Shown: positions 8,443-17,607, counted from the first letter of the stretch. The stretch is 64,000 nt of DNA from Streptomyces sp. WMMB 322 (GCF_900090145.1 NZ_FMHI01000002.1:434001-498000); one strand, 5' to 3'. Numbers and translations: made by a program. Notes: generated by a model not told the origin, from the sequence alone.

Positions 8443-9999
8443 CTAGAGCGTACGGAGCAGCACCGCGGGCTGTTCCACGCAGTCCGCGACGTGCCGCATG
8501 AAGCCGCCCGCTGTGCCGCCGTCGCACACCCTGTGATCGAAGGTGAACGACAGCTGCACGACCCGGCGCACGGCCAGCTGCCCCTCGTGGACCCACGGCT
8601 TCTCGGCGATCCGGCCCACGCCGAGCATCGCTGCCTCGGGGTGGTTGATGATCGGGGTCGAGCCGTCGACGCCGAAGACGCCGTAGTTGTTCAGGGTGAA
8701 GGTGCCGCCGGTCATGTCGCCCGGCTTGAGGGTGCCGTCGCGGGCGGACCCGGTGAGCCGGGCGAGCTCCTCGCTGAGCCCGACGGCGTCGAGGGTGTGC
8801 GCGTTCCGTACGACCGGGACGACGAGCCCCCGCGGGGTCTGCGCGGCGAAGCCGAGATGCACCGCCGAGTGGCGCACCACTTCGCCGGCCTCGGTGTCGA
8901 CGGTGGCGTTGAGGTCCGGGAAGCGGGCGAGTGCCGCCGTGCAGATGCGGGCGAGCAGGGCCAGCAGGGAGACCTTGGGGGCGCCCCGGGCCTCCAGGGA
9001 CGGCGAGTTCATCGCCCTGCGGGCGGCGAGCAGTTCGGTGGCGTCGGCGTCGACCCAGCACGTCGCGTCGGGGATCTCCCGGCGGCTGCGGGACATCTTG
9101 TCGGCGACGGTGCGGCGGAATCCGGTCAGCGGGATACGGGTGACCGTCTCTTGCGCCGCGTGTGCCGCCGGGGCGGCGGGGCGTGCCTCGGGCAGGGGGG
9201 CGGGCTGCGCCTGCGGCTGCGGCTGGGCCTGTGGTGCCGGCGGTGCCGGCTGGGCGGGCGGCGCCGTGCGGGAGCGTGCCGCCCGCTCGACGTCCGCGCG
9301 GAGGATCAGCCCGTCGGGGCCCGAGCCGGTGACGCCGCGCAGGTCGAGACCGTGTTCCCGGGCCACCCGCCGCACGAGCGGGGAGATGACCGGGACCGGA
9401 CCCTGCCGCACCGCCCTGGGAGTCGGCGGCGCGGCAGGAGCCGGGGCAGAGGACGGGGCCGACGCAGCGGCGGAACCGGCGCGGAAGCCGTCCACAGGGC
9501 GCGCACGGCGACGGCGGCCCGCGGGGGCTGCCGTGCCGTAGCCGACCAGCACGTTTCCGGAGCTCTCCGCGGCGGCGCCGGCGCTCCTGTCCGACCCCGC
9601 GCCCCTGTCCGTCCCGCGGGCGGTGCCCGTCCCGTGTGCGGTGCCCGTTCCGTTTGCGGTGGCGGCACCCGCCACGGCGTCCGATGCTGCGCCGGCATCC
9701 GCCTCACCGTCCGTCCCCGTGCGGGGCGCGGCCGGCGGTGCCCCGTCCTGCGGTGCGCCCACGGCGACCGTCAACAGGGGTGCCCCGACCGGGATTTCCG
9801 TGCCCTCGTCGCCGTAGCGGGCCGTGACGACGCCGCCGTAGGGGCAGGGAACGTCCACGAGCGCCTTGGCCGTCTCGACCTCGACGACGGACTGGTCCAC
9901 CGCCACGACGTCGCCGACGGACACGAGCCACCGCACGACGGTGGCTTCCGTCAGTCCTTCCCCCAGGTCGGGGAGGGTGAACTCCCGTACGGAGGCCAT
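8443..9999 (-). CDS. bkdC: Branched-chain 2-oxoacid dehydrogenase E2 (dihydrolipoyl acyltransferase), first copy
   Basis: E2 takes the acyl group from E1 on a lipoyl arm and passes it to CoA, making isobutyryl-, isovaleryl- or 2-methylbutyryl-CoA. The 518 residues hold one lipoyl domain (1-80, lipoyl Lys45 in EVETAKALVDV), an Ala/Pro/Gly linker, a peripheral subunit-binding domain (VISPLVRRVAREHGLDL), a second linker rich in Gln/Pro, and the catalytic domain ending with FDHRVCDGG, where H489 and D493 are the catalytic pair. The ATG shares a base with the E1-beta stop (TGATG). Acyl preference is inferred from the operon and the divergent Lrp gene. Confidence 0.88.
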   Translation of the reverse strand: MASVREFTLPDLGEGLTEATVVRWLVSVGDVVAVDQSVVEVETAKALVDVPCPYGGVVTARYGDEGTEIPVGAPLLTVAVGAPQDGAPPAAPRTGTDGEADAGAASDAVAGAATANGTGTAHGTGTARGTDRGAGSDRSAGAAAESSGNVLVGYGTAAPAGRRRRARPVDGFRAGSAAASAPSSAPAPAAPPTPRAVRQGPVPVISPLVRRVAREHGLDLRGVTGSGPDGLILRADVERAARSRTAPPAQPAPPAPQAQPQPQAQPAPLPEARPAAPAAHAAQETVTRIPLTGFRRTVADKMSRSRREIPDATCWVDADATELLAARRAMNSPSLEARGAPKVSLLALLARICTAALARFPDLNATVDTEAGEVVRHSAVHLGFAAQTPRGLVVPVVRNAHTLDAVGLSEELARLTGSARDGTLKPGDMTGGTFTLNNYGVFGVDGSTPIINHPEAAMLGVGRIAEKPWVHEGQLAVRRVVQLSFTFDHRVCDGGTAGGFMRHVADCVEQPAVLLRTL

Positions 10000-11093
10000 C
10001 AGCCGACCCCTTCCCCGGCACCCACGGGCCCCTCGCCCTCACGCCACTCGCTCTCCCACTGGAGCCTCGCGACGGCGTCCAGCACCCGGTCCACGTCCGG
10101 CAGATGATGCCGCTCCAGCATCGGCGGCGGATACGGGATGTCGAAGCCCGCGACGCGCAGCACCGGCGCCTCCAGATAGTGGAAGCAGCGCTCGCTCACG
10201 CGTGCCGCCACCTCCGCGCCCGGCCCGGCGAAACCCGTCGACTCGTGCACGACCACGGCCCGGCCGGTGCGCCGCACGGAGGCCACGACCGTCTCCTCGT
10301 CGAACGGGACCAGCGACCGCAGGTCGACGACCTCCAGCTCCAGGCCCTCGTCCCGCGCGGCGGCCTCGGCGGCGTCCATGCAGACGGGCAGCGACGGGCC
10401 GTAGGTGATGAGGGTCGCCGAGGTGCCCGGGCGGCGGACCACGGCGCGGCCGATGCCGGGCACGTCCTGCGGCTCCTGCGGCGACCAGTCGTCCTTGCCC
10501 CAGTACAGCCGCTTCGGCTCCAGGAAGATCACCGGGTCGTCGCTCGCGATGGAGCGGCGCAGCAGCCCGTACGCGTCGGCGACCGTCGCCGGTGTGACGA
10601 CGTGCAGCCCGGGCGTGGCCATGTAGTACGCCTCGGAGGAGTCGCTGTGGTGCTCGACGCCGCCGATTCCGCCGCCGTAGGGCACCCGGACGGTCAGCGG
10701 CATGGGAAGGGCGCCGCGCGTGCGGTTCCGCATCCGCGAGATGTGCGAGACCAGCTGCTCGAAGCCGGGGTACGCGAAGGCGTCGAACTGCATCTCGACC
10801 ACCGGCCGCATGCCGTACATGGCCATGCCGACGGCCGTGCCGAGGATGCCCGCCTCGGCGAGCGGGGTGTCGGTGCAGCGGTTCTCCCCGAACTCCGCCG
10901 CCAGGCCGTCGGTCACCCGGAAGACACCGCCGAGCTTGCCGACGTCCTCACCGAAGACGTGCACGTCCGGGTCGGCGGCCATGGCGTCGCGCAGTGCGCG
11001 GTTGAGGGCCTGCGCCATCGTGGACGGCTTGCGTGCCGGCTCGCGCGGCGGCTGCGCACCGGGCTGCAACGACGTGCCCGTCGCTGTGCTCAT
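9999..11093 (-). CDS. bkdB: Branched-chain 2-oxoacid dehydrogenase E1 beta, first copy
   Basis: A 364-residue transketolase-like subunit that completes the ThDP site of E1 and decarboxylates branched-chain 2-oxoacids. Typical E1-beta segments are FGEDVGKLGGVFRVTDGL, DTPLAEAGILGTAVGMAMYG, the histidine pair in GGGIGGVEHHSDSSEAYY, and AGFDIPYPPPMLE near the end. The first 25 residues are a poorly conserved extension. The ATG at 11093 overlaps the E1-alpha stop (ATGA), and its stop shares a base with the E2 start, so stoichiometric coupled translation is likely. Confidence 0.9.
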   Translation of the reverse strand: MSTATGTSLQPGAQPPREPARKPSTMAQALNRALRDAMAADPDVHVFGEDVGKLGGVFRVTDGLAAEFGENRCTDTPLAEAGILGTAVGMAMYGMRPVVEMQFDAFAYPGFEQLVSHISRMRNRTRGALPMPLTVRVPYGGGIGGVEHHSDSSEAYYMATPGLHVVTPATVADAYGLLRRSIASDDPVIFLEPKRLYWGKDDWSPQEPQDVPGIGRAVVRRPGTSATLITYGPSLPVCMDAAEAAARDEGLELEVVDLRSLVPFDEETVVASVRRTGRAVVVHESTGFAGPGAEVAARVSERCFHYLEAPVLRVAGFDIPYPPPMLERHHLPDVDRVLDAVARLQWESEWREGEGPVGAGEGVG

Positions 11094-12277
11094 TTCCGGC
11101 TCCCCCGTTCGTCTGTGTGCACCTGCTCGTGGGCGTTCCGGTCGCCCGCCGGGGGCTCCTCGGCCCCGGCGGCGTCGAGCTCGGCGCGCAGTCCCTCCGC
11201 CTGCTGGTCCAACTGCGCCGTCCTGTGGGCGAAGACGTGGTCGAAGAGGTCCATCGGGCGCAACTCCGGCTCCCGGTGCATGCGCTCGCGCAGGTCGCCC
11301 GCCATCCGCTCCGCCTCTTCCCGGGCCTTCTCCGCGCCGGCGTCGTCCAGGAGACCTCGGGAGCGCAGCTCCTGCTCCATCAGCACGAGCGGGTCGTGCT
11401 CGCGCCAGGCCTCCACCTCGGAGTTCTCCCGGTAGCGGGTGGCGTCGTCGGCGTTGGTGTGTGCGTCGAGGCGGTACGTCACGGCCTCGACGAGGCAGGG
11501 GCCCTCGCCCCTGCGGGCCCGCTCCACGGCGTCCGTGAGCACATGGTGCATGGCTGCCGCGTCGTTGCCGTCGACGAGTCGGCCGGGCATTCCGTAGCCG
11601 ACGGCCTTGTGCGCGAGGGACGGCGCGGCCGTCTGCTTCGCCAGCGGCACGGAGATCGCGAAGCCGTTGTTCTGCACGAGGAAGACGACGGGCGCCTGCC
11701 ACACGGCGGCGAAGTTGAGGGCCTCGTGGAAGTCGCCCTCGCTGGTGCCTCCGTCGCCGACCATGGCGAGCGCGACGACGTCGTCGCCCTTGAGGCGGGC
11801 TGCGTGGGCCAGGCCCACCGCGTGCGGAAGCTGAGTCGCCAGGGGGGTGCTGAGCGGGGCGACGCGGCTGCTGCGCGGGTCGTATCCGCTGTGCCAGTCG
11901 CCGCGGAGCAGCGAGAGCACGGCGACCGGGTCCAGGCCGCGGGCGACGGCCGCGAGGGTGTCCCGGTAGCTGGGGAAGAGCCAGTCCTGCTCGCGGAGGG
12001 CCAGCGCCGCCGCGACCTCGGAGGCCTCCTGTCCCGTGGAGGAGGGGTAGACGGCGAGGCGGCCCTGCTTGGTCAGAGCCGTGGCCTGCTCGTTGTACCG
12101 GCGGCCCCGCACCAGCTGTCCGTACAGCTCGATGAGCAGCGCGCCGTCGAGCTCCGCGCCCGTGCCGAGCAGCCGCAGCGGTTCCCGGTCGGGCAGCAGG
12201 GGGGCCGGGTCCCGGCGGGGGCGCCAGGCCGGGGGTGGTGCGAGGTGGTAGGCACCGGACTGCTCGAGGACGGTCAT
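11090..12277 (-). CDS. bkdA: Branched-chain 2-oxoacid dehydrogenase E1 alpha, first copy
   Basis: This 395-residue subunit binds thiamine diphosphate. The ThDP motif starts at VGDGGTSEGDFHEALNFA and closes with FLVQNNGFAIS; the phosphorylation-loop equivalent is YRLDAHTNADDATRYR. It is the first gene of a leftward operon (E1a, E1b, E2, MobA-like, moeA). ATG 12277 is preceded by GAGGTG seven bases upstream; a GTG at 12292 would swallow that site. The 222-base gap to the divergent Lrp gene should hold the promoters and has a TetR-type palindrome at 12385-12398. Confidence 0.9.
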   Translation of the reverse strand: MTVLEQSGAYHLAPPPAWRPRRDPAPLLPDREPLRLLGTGAELDGALLIELYGQLVRGRRYNEQATALTKQGRLAVYPSSTGQEASEVAAALALREQDWLFPSYRDTLAAVARGLDPVAVLSLLRGDWHSGYDPRSSRVAPLSTPLATQLPHAVGLAHAARLKGDDVVALAMVGDGGTSEGDFHEALNFAAVWQAPVVFLVQNNGFAISVPLAKQTAAPSLAHKAVGYGMPGRLVDGNDAAAMHHVLTDAVERARRGEGPCLVEAVTYRLDAHTNADDATRYRENSEVEAWREHDPLVLMEQELRSRGLLDDAGAEKAREEAERMAGDLRERMHREPELRPMDLFDHVFAHRTAQLDQQAEGLRAELDAAGAEEPPAGDRNAHEQVHTDERGSRK

Positions 12278-12384
12278 GGGTGAGCACCTCACTCGCTGGG
12301 GGCCGGTTGCTGGAGCCGGGGCCTGTCCGGGGGCGGGTCACCGGACAGGCCCCGATGGGCGGAGGCGTGTTGCTGCACTCCCCT

Positions 12385-12398
12385 ACCGATTGTTCGGT
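12385..12398. promoter_or_regulatory. TetR-type palindrome between bkd operon 1 and the Lrp gene
   Basis: ACCGATTGTTCGGT is a 14-base palindrome with one central mismatch. The same element, ACCGATCGTTCGGT, occurs at 15621-15634 between the TetR gene and paaN. Both fit the core ACCGNNCGNNCGGT that I recall for PaaR of Corynebacterium, this copy with one deviation in the central CG. It lies about 107 bases before the E1-alpha start and 101 bases before the Lrp start. Confidence 0.6.
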
Positions 12399-12499
12399 TG
12401 ACGGCACATTTTGGCTACAGGCGGCGTCAGGCTGTGGACAAGTTGAGCGACCGTGCGTTCGATGGAGGCAAGACGTCCAGTGAGGGGAGGCCGCAGGGC

Positions 12500-13033
12500 A
12501 TGCCGGACGGACAGATTGCCGGTCCGGCCGGCGATCCCGACGGCGCCGGCGGGGCCGAGCCGGAAGGGCTGGAAGTCCGTCCCCCGGTCCGTCCCCTCGA
12601 CTCCGTCGACAGAGCCATACTGCGGCTGCTGCGGGCGGACGGCCGGATGTCCGTACGCGCGCTGGCGGAACAGGCCCACATCTCCCGCGCGAACGCCTAC
12701 GCGCGCATCGGCCGTCTGGTCGACGACGGAGTGATCCGTGGCTTCAGCGCCCGCATCGACGAGGAACGGGCGGGGCAGGGCGCCTCCGCGTACATCACGC
12801 TCAAGATCGTGCAGGGCTCGTGGCGCAGCGTCCGCGAGAAGCTTCTGCGGCTGCCGGGGGCCGCCCACATGGCGCTGGTCAGCGGAGACTTCGACGTGCT
12901 ACTGCTGGTGCACACGGCCGACAACAGGTCGCTGCGCGAACTGGTGCTCACGCGGATCCATTCGATCCCCGAGGTGATCAGCACGCGGACGCTGCTGGTC
13001 TTCGAGGAGACCCACCTGGAGCCGGACATCTGA
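12500..13033 (+). CDS. bkdR: Lrp/AsnC family regulator, probable regulator of the bkd operon
   Basis: A 177-residue Lrp-type regulator: winged helix-turn-helix at about residues 37-90 (LDSVDRAILRLLRADGRMS, then ISRANAYARIGRLVDDGVI) and a RAM effector domain from about 100 with VSGDFDVLLLVHTADN. Lrp-type BkdR proteins that sense branched-chain amino acids commonly control bkd genes, and this one is divergent from bkd operon 1, so I infer that role. ATG 12500 follows GAGGGGAGG; an upstream GTG at 12398 would begin inside the palindrome and is less likely. The first 30 residues are low complexity. Confidence 0.8.
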   Translation: MPDGQIAGPAGDPDGAGGAEPEGLEVRPPVRPLDSVDRAILRLLRADGRMSVRALAEQAHISRANAYARIGRLVDDGVIRGFSARIDEERAGQGASAYITLKIVQGSWRSVREKLLRLPGAAHMALVSGDFDVLLLVHTADNRSLRELVLTRIHSIPEVISTRTLLVFEETHLEPDI

Positions 13034-13089
13034 CGCCCGGCGGGCCCGGCGGACGCCCACGGCGATCTTGCGCCGGCGGCGCACGCGTC

Positions 13090-13105
13090 ATTACCCTTCG
13101 GTAAT
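13090..13105. terminator. AT-rich hairpin after the Lrp gene (terminator or operator)
   Basis: ATTACC-CTTC-GGTAAT is a perfect 6-base stem with a 4-base loop, followed directly by TTTT. It sits 57 bases after the Lrp stop and 52 bases before the flavoprotein start. The T run favours a short intrinsic terminator; a dyad operator for the downstream gene is the alternative. Confidence 0.45.
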
Positions 13106-13156
13106 TTTCCGTCCGCGGTCACCCCGGCCGCGGACCGCCGGAGCGAAAGGTCACCC

Positions 13157-14839
13157 ATGACGGCCAGGGAGCACTCACCGGACGCGAGCGGCGGTCCCGC
13201 CCGCCCCGGCGCCGGGGCACACGCAGGTGCGGGCAGGTCCTGGTGGGGGTGGGGACGCACCGACCAGGCCCTGCCCGACAGCGAGTGCCGGGCTCTCGCC
13301 GCGCTGCTCCCCGGCCTCCCGGAGGAGCCGCTTCCGGTTCCGGGGACCGGGGAGCTGACCATGGCGTCGCCGCGGATCCGGGCGCCCGGCGCGCTCGCGC
13401 ATCTGGTCTCGGACGGGCCGGCGGACCGCGCAGCCCACACCTACGGCAAGGCCTACCGGGACGTCGTACGCGCGCTGCACGGCGACATGGCCGCCGCACC
13501 CGACCTCGTCGCCCACCCGCGCACCGAGACCGAACTGGTGGACCTGCTCGACTGGGCGGGCACGGCGGACGTGGCCGTCATCCCCTACGGCGGCGGCAGT
13601 TCGGTCACGGGCGGGGTCGAGTACCGCGGCGGCGACCACGCCGGGGTGCTCTCCCTCGACCTGTCCGCCATGGACCGGGTGCTGGAGGTGGACACCACCA
13701 GCAGGGCCGCCCGCATCCAGGCCGGCGTGTTCGGGCCCTCGCTCGAGGACCAGCTCCGCGGGCACGGCGGGGGGCTGACGCTGCGCCACTTCCCGCAGAG
13801 CTTCGAGTTCTCCACGCTGGGGGGCTGGCTGGCCACCCGCGCCGGTGGCCACTACGCCACCCTGTACACGCACATCGACGACCTCGTCGAGTCGATGCGC
13901 GTGGTCACCCCGGCCGGCGTCTGCGATTCGTGGCGGCTGCCCGGCTCGGGCGCGGGCCCGTCCCCCGACCGGCTCTTCCTGGGCTCGGAGGGGACCCTCG
14001 GCGTGATCACCGAGGCGTGGATGCGGCTGCAGGACCGTCCCGTGCACAAGGCGTCCGCCGCCGTGCGCTTCGCCGCGTTCGCGGACGCCGTCGAGGCCGT
14101 GCGCGCCATCGCGCAGGCCGGGCTCAACCCCGCCAACTGCAGGCTGCTCGACCCGGGTGAGGCGGCCCTCGCCGGCGCCGCGCAGGACGCGGAGAGCGTG
14201 CTCGTCCTCGGCGTGGAGTCCGCGCACCACCCGGTGGACGGGCGGCTCGCGGAGCTGTGCGCCCTCGCCCGCGACCACGGCGGCACGGTCGGCGATCCCG
14301 GCGGCAGCGGCGGCAGCGGGACCGAGGCGGGCGAGGGGGACGCCGTGGGCGCCTGGCGGTCGGCCTTCCTGCGCATGCCGTACCTGCGGGACGGGCTGGC
14401 GCGGATGAGCGCCATCACCGAGACGTTCGAGACGGCGTGCACCTGGGACCGGTTCACCGGCCTCTACGAAGCCGTACGCGCCGGAATCGGGGCCGCGGTG
14501 GAGGAGGTCACGGGCAGCCCGGGGCTCGTCAACTGCCGCCTGACGCACGTCTATCCGGACGGCGCCGCCCCGTACTTCACGGTGATCGCCACGGGCCGCC
14601 GCGGCGCGGAGGCCGCGATGTGGGACGAGATCAAGAGCGCGGCCATGGAGATCCTCGTGCGGCACGGCGCGAGCGTCACCCACCATCACGCCGTCGGCAG
14701 GGACCACAGGCCGGGCTACGACCGTCAGCGCCCCGAACCCTTCGCCCTCGCGCTGAGGGCCGCCAAGTCGGCGCTCGACCCGCGGGGCATCCTCAATCCG
14801 GGCGTCCTCGTCGACACGCAGCCCCGGGAGCGCGGCTGA
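13157..14839 (+). CDS. FAD-binding oxidase, alkyldihydroxyacetonephosphate synthase-like
   Basis: A 560-residue FAD-linked oxidase of the VAO/PCMH fold. The sequence order matches AGPS-like proteins: RSWWGWG near residue 27, the FAD-binding PP loop PYGGGSSVTGGVEYRGG (about 150), FLGSEGTLGVITEAWMR (about 275), and the histidine-rich THHHAVGRDHRPGY near residue 513, where AGPS has its active-site histidines. The C-terminus has LDPRGILNPGVL, typical of FAD-linked oxidase C domains. Ether-lipid synthesis is known for the eukaryotic enzyme, but actinobacterial members may act on other substrates. ATG 13157 follows GAAAGG. Confidence 0.8.
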   Translation: MTAREHSPDASGGPARPGAGAHAGAGRSWWGWGRTDQALPDSECRALAALLPGLPEEPLPVPGTGELTMASPRIRAPGALAHLVSDGPADRAAHTYGKAYRDVVRALHGDMAAAPDLVAHPRTETELVDLLDWAGTADVAVIPYGGGSSVTGGVEYRGGDHAGVLSLDLSAMDRVLEVDTTSRAARIQAGVFGPSLEDQLRGHGGGLTLRHFPQSFEFSTLGGWLATRAGGHYATLYTHIDDLVESMRVVTPAGVCDSWRLPGSGAGPSPDRLFLGSEGTLGVITEAWMRLQDRPVHKASAAVRFAAFADAVEAVRAIAQAGLNPANCRLLDPGEAALAGAAQDAESVLVLGVESAHHPVDGRLAELCALARDHGGTVGDPGGSGGSGTEAGEGDAVGAWRSAFLRMPYLRDGLARMSAITETFETACTWDRFTGLYEAVRAGIGAAVEEVTGSPGLVNCRLTHVYPDGAAPYFTVIATGRRGAEAAMWDEIKSAAMEILVRHGASVTHHHAVGRDHRPGYDRQRPEPFALALRAAKSALDPRGILNPGVLVDTQPRERG

Positions 14840-14975
14840 CGCGGGACCGGGCAGGACCGGGCGGCCCGGCCCCGGTGGCGCGGTCCGGCCGCCCCGCCCC
14901 CGGCGCCGGAACCGGGGCGGCGCCGCTGCCGGCAGGCCTGGGTGCGGGCGTCGTGGGGCCGTCGGACGGGCGTCG

Positions 14976-15596
14976 TCAGCTGCGCAGGCCGGCGAAGGCG
15001 ACGCGTACGACGGCCTCTGCGACCTCGTCGCTGGTGGCGGTGCCGCCGCGGCCGGCGCGCGAGGGCCGGTACCACTCCACGATGGAGTTGATCATGCCGA
15101 AGAGGAGCCTGGTCGCCAGCCTGATCTCGACGTCGCCGCGCAGGTCGCCGTCCGCCGCGGCCTGCTTCAGCAGCTCGGAGACGCGGTGGTCGAACTCGCG
15201 GCGGCGCGCCATCGCCCACCGCTCGGTGTCGGTGTTGCCGCGTACGCGCAGCAGCAGCGTCACGTAGGGCAGCTCCGCCATGAGCACCTCGACCGTGCGG
15301 CGCGTGACGTGTTCGAGCCGGTCGATCGCGCGGCCCTCGCGCGCACGCGGCTCGTCGAGGACGCCGAAGAGCCCGTTGAGGGCGCGGTTTATGGCCCGGC
15401 GCAGCAGCTCCTCCTTGCCGCGCACGTGGTGGTAGATCGACGATTTCGAGATGCCGGCGGCCTGCGACAGGTGCTCCATCGAGGTGCCGTCGTAACCGCG
15501 CTCGATGAACACCTCCACGGCGACTTTCAGCAGCGAATCGGGCGTGTAGGTGTCGCGCTTGACCGGCATGCGGCCGATGCTATCCGCGTTGTCCAC
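14976..15596 (-). CDS. TetR family regulator, divergent from paaN
   Basis: A 206-residue TetR protein. The helix-turn-helix lies at about residues 20-65 (LLKVAVEVFIERGYDGTSM, LSQAAGISKSSIYHHVRGKEEL), followed by an all-helical ligand domain. GTG 15596 is chosen because AAGG lies seven bases upstream; ATG 15569 would give 197 residues. It is divergent from paaN with a 189-base gap holding ACCGATCGTTCGGT. By analogy with PaaR of Corynebacterium I infer a repressor that responds to phenylacetyl-CoA or a related acyl-CoA; this is context-based. Confidence 0.82.
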   Translation of the reverse strand: MDNADSIGRMPVKRDTYTPDSLLKVAVEVFIERGYDGTSMEHLSQAAGISKSSIYHHVRGKEELLRRAINRALNGLFGVLDEPRAREGRAIDRLEHVTRRTVEVLMAELPYVTLLLRVRGNTDTERWAMARRREFDHRVSELLKQAAADGDLRGDVEIRLATRLLFGMINSIVEWYRPSRAGRGGTATSDEVAEAVVRVAFAGLRS

Positions 15597-15620
15597 AGGC
15601 TCACCTTCCCCCTTGCACCG

Positions 15621-15634
15621 ACCGATCGTTCGGT
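15621..15634. promoter_or_regulatory. TetR-type operator in the tetR-paaN intergenic region
   Basis: ACCGATCGTTCGGT is a 14-base palindrome with AT/TT in the variable positions, exactly matching ACCGNNCGNNCGGT. It lies 24 bases before the TetR start and about 150 bases before paaN. A near copy is at 12385-12398. Confidence 0.65.
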
Positions 15635-15785
15635 TGCAGTATCTACCTGTCGCCGCAGGACCGACAGCCCGTGCAGCCGTGCAAGGGCCTGCCCGGCCGT
15701 GCACATCCAGCAGGCCCGGGCAGGCGATGCGGCGCAGGACAGCGCCAGCCACCCAGCCCCCAGCCCGACGAGGAGTTGGTCGTTC

Positions 15786-17561
15786 GTGACCGCACCCGTG
15801 ACCACATCCGCGACCCCGGCCGGCAGTCCCCCGCTCTCCGCGGCCGGGCTGCTCGAGAGGCACAGTCCCACTCTCGACCGTGCTCTGGAGGCGATCGGCA
15901 GCCGCGACTACTGGTCGCCGCACCCCGAGCACCCCAAGGCGTACGGGGAGGACTCGGCCATCGCGGGCTCGCTGAGCGCCGGACAGGGCCAGGCCGCCTT
16001 CGACGCGCTGCGCGGCGGCCGCTTCGAGATCGACGGGCAGCCGGGCACGGCGGGCCCGCAGGGCGGCTGGGTCTCGACCGAAGTCTCCCCCTACGGACTC
16101 GAGTTGGGCATCGAGTACCCACGTCCCGACCTCGACGTGCTGCTGCCCGAGATGCGCAAGGCGATGCCGGCGTGGCGCGAGGCGGGCCCCAGGCTGCGGG
16201 CGGCGGTGTGCCTGGAGATCCTGGCCCGGATCAGCGCCCGTACGCACGAGTTCGCGCACGCGGTGATGCACACCAGCGGGCAGGCCTTCATGATGGCCTT
16301 CCAGGCGGGCGGCCCGCATGCCCAGGACCGCGGCATGGAGGCCGTGGCCTACGCGTACGCGGAGCAGGTCCGCACTCCCGAGGCGGCGGCATGGTCCAAG
16401 CCGCAGGGCAAGCGTGAGCCCCTCGAACTCAGCAAGCGGTTCACGGCGGTCGGCCGTGGCGTCTCGCTGCTGATCGGCTGCAACACCTTCCCCACCTGGA
16501 ACGGCTACCCGGGCTTCTTCGCCTCCCTCGCCACGGGCAATCCGGTGCTGGTGAAGCCCCACCCTCGTGCCGTGCTGCCGCTGGCACTGACGGTGCGCAT
16601 CGCCCGCGAGGTGCTGACGGAGGCCGGCTTCGAGGCGAACCTCGTGGCGCTCGCCGCCGAGCGGGAGGGCGAGGGCATCGCGAAGGACCTGGCGGTCCGT
16701 CCCGAGATCCGCATCATCGACTACACGGGTTCGACGTCCTTCGGCGACTGGCTGGAGAGCAACGCCCGCCAGGCCCGCGTCTTCACCGAGAAGGCGGGGG
16801 TCAACACGGTGGTCATCGACTCCACCGACGACTACAAGGGCATGCTGGGCAATCTCGCCTTCTCGCTCTCGCTCTACAGCGGACAGATGTGCACCACCCC
16901 GCAGAATCTGCTGATCCCGCGGAACGGCATCAGCACCGACGCCGGCGAGAAGTCCTACGACGAGGTGGTCGCCGATCTGGCCACCGCAGTGGGCAAGTTG
17001 CTCGGCGACGACGCCCGTGCGAACGCGATCCTGGGCGCCATCGTCAACCAACAGGTGCGTGAGCGCGTCGAGTCGGCCGCTTCGCTGGGCGAAGTGGCCC
17101 TGGAATCACGGTCGATCGAGAACGCGGACTTTCCCGGGGCGCAGGTGCGCACGCCCGTCATCGTCAAGCTGGACTCCGCGAAGCCGGAGTCGCAGGCGGC
17201 GTGCTTCTCGGAGTGCTTCGGTCCGGTCTCTTTCGCGGTCGCCGTCGACTCGACCGAGGACGCTGTGGCGCTGCTGCGGCGAACGGTGCGTGAGAAGGGC
17301 GCGATGACGGTCGGTGCCTACACCACGTCGCCGGTCGCCGAGCGCCTCGTGGAGGACGCCTGCATGGACGAGTGCGCTCAGCTCTCCCTCAATCTCACCG
17401 GCGGGGTGTACGTCAACCAGACGGCGGCGTTTTCCGACTTCCACGGCTCCGGCGGCAATCCGGCCGCGAACGCGGCGCTGTGCGACACCGCCTTCGTCGC
17501 CGACCGCTTCCGGACCGTCGAGGTGCGCAGGCCGGCGGAGCCCGCGTCCGCCGACGGCTGA
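15786..17561 (+). CDS. paaN: Phenylacetic acid degradation protein PaaN (aldehyde dehydrogenase family)
   Basis: This 591-residue protein matches the PaaN branch of the aldehyde dehydrogenase superfamily, which in some bacteria handles the ring-opened semialdehyde of the phenylacetyl-CoA pathway. NAD site and catalytic elements are visible: GCNTFPTWNGYPGFFASLATG (about residue 230), DYTGSTSFGDWLESNARQ, and catalytic Cys369 in YSGQMCTTPQNLL. It lacks the fused enoyl-CoA hydratase domain of the E. coli type, so it is the shorter PaaN form. GTG 15786 follows GAGGAG. No other paa gene is in the window. Confidence 0.85.
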   Translation: MTAPVTTSATPAGSPPLSAAGLLERHSPTLDRALEAIGSRDYWSPHPEHPKAYGEDSAIAGSLSAGQGQAAFDALRGGRFEIDGQPGTAGPQGGWVSTEVSPYGLELGIEYPRPDLDVLLPEMRKAMPAWREAGPRLRAAVCLEILARISARTHEFAHAVMHTSGQAFMMAFQAGGPHAQDRGMEAVAYAYAEQVRTPEAAAWSKPQGKREPLELSKRFTAVGRGVSLLIGCNTFPTWNGYPGFFASLATGNPVLVKPHPRAVLPLALTVRIAREVLTEAGFEANLVALAAEREGEGIAKDLAVRPEIRIIDYTGSTSFGDWLESNARQARVFTEKAGVNTVVIDSTDDYKGMLGNLAFSLSLYSGQMCTTPQNLLIPRNGISTDAGEKSYDEVVADLATAVGKLLGDDARANAILGAIVNQQVRERVESAASLGEVALESRSIENADFPGAQVRTPVIVKLDSAKPESQAACFSECFGPVSFAVAVDSTEDAVALLRRTVREKGAMTVGAYTTSPVAERLVEDACMDECAQLSLNLTGGVYVNQTAAFSDFHGSGGNPAANAALCDTAFVADRFRTVEVRRPAEPASADG

Positions 17562-17607
17562 CGCGCCGCTCGCAGAGAGAACGGGCAGCAGGAGCGGGCT
17601 GACAGAA

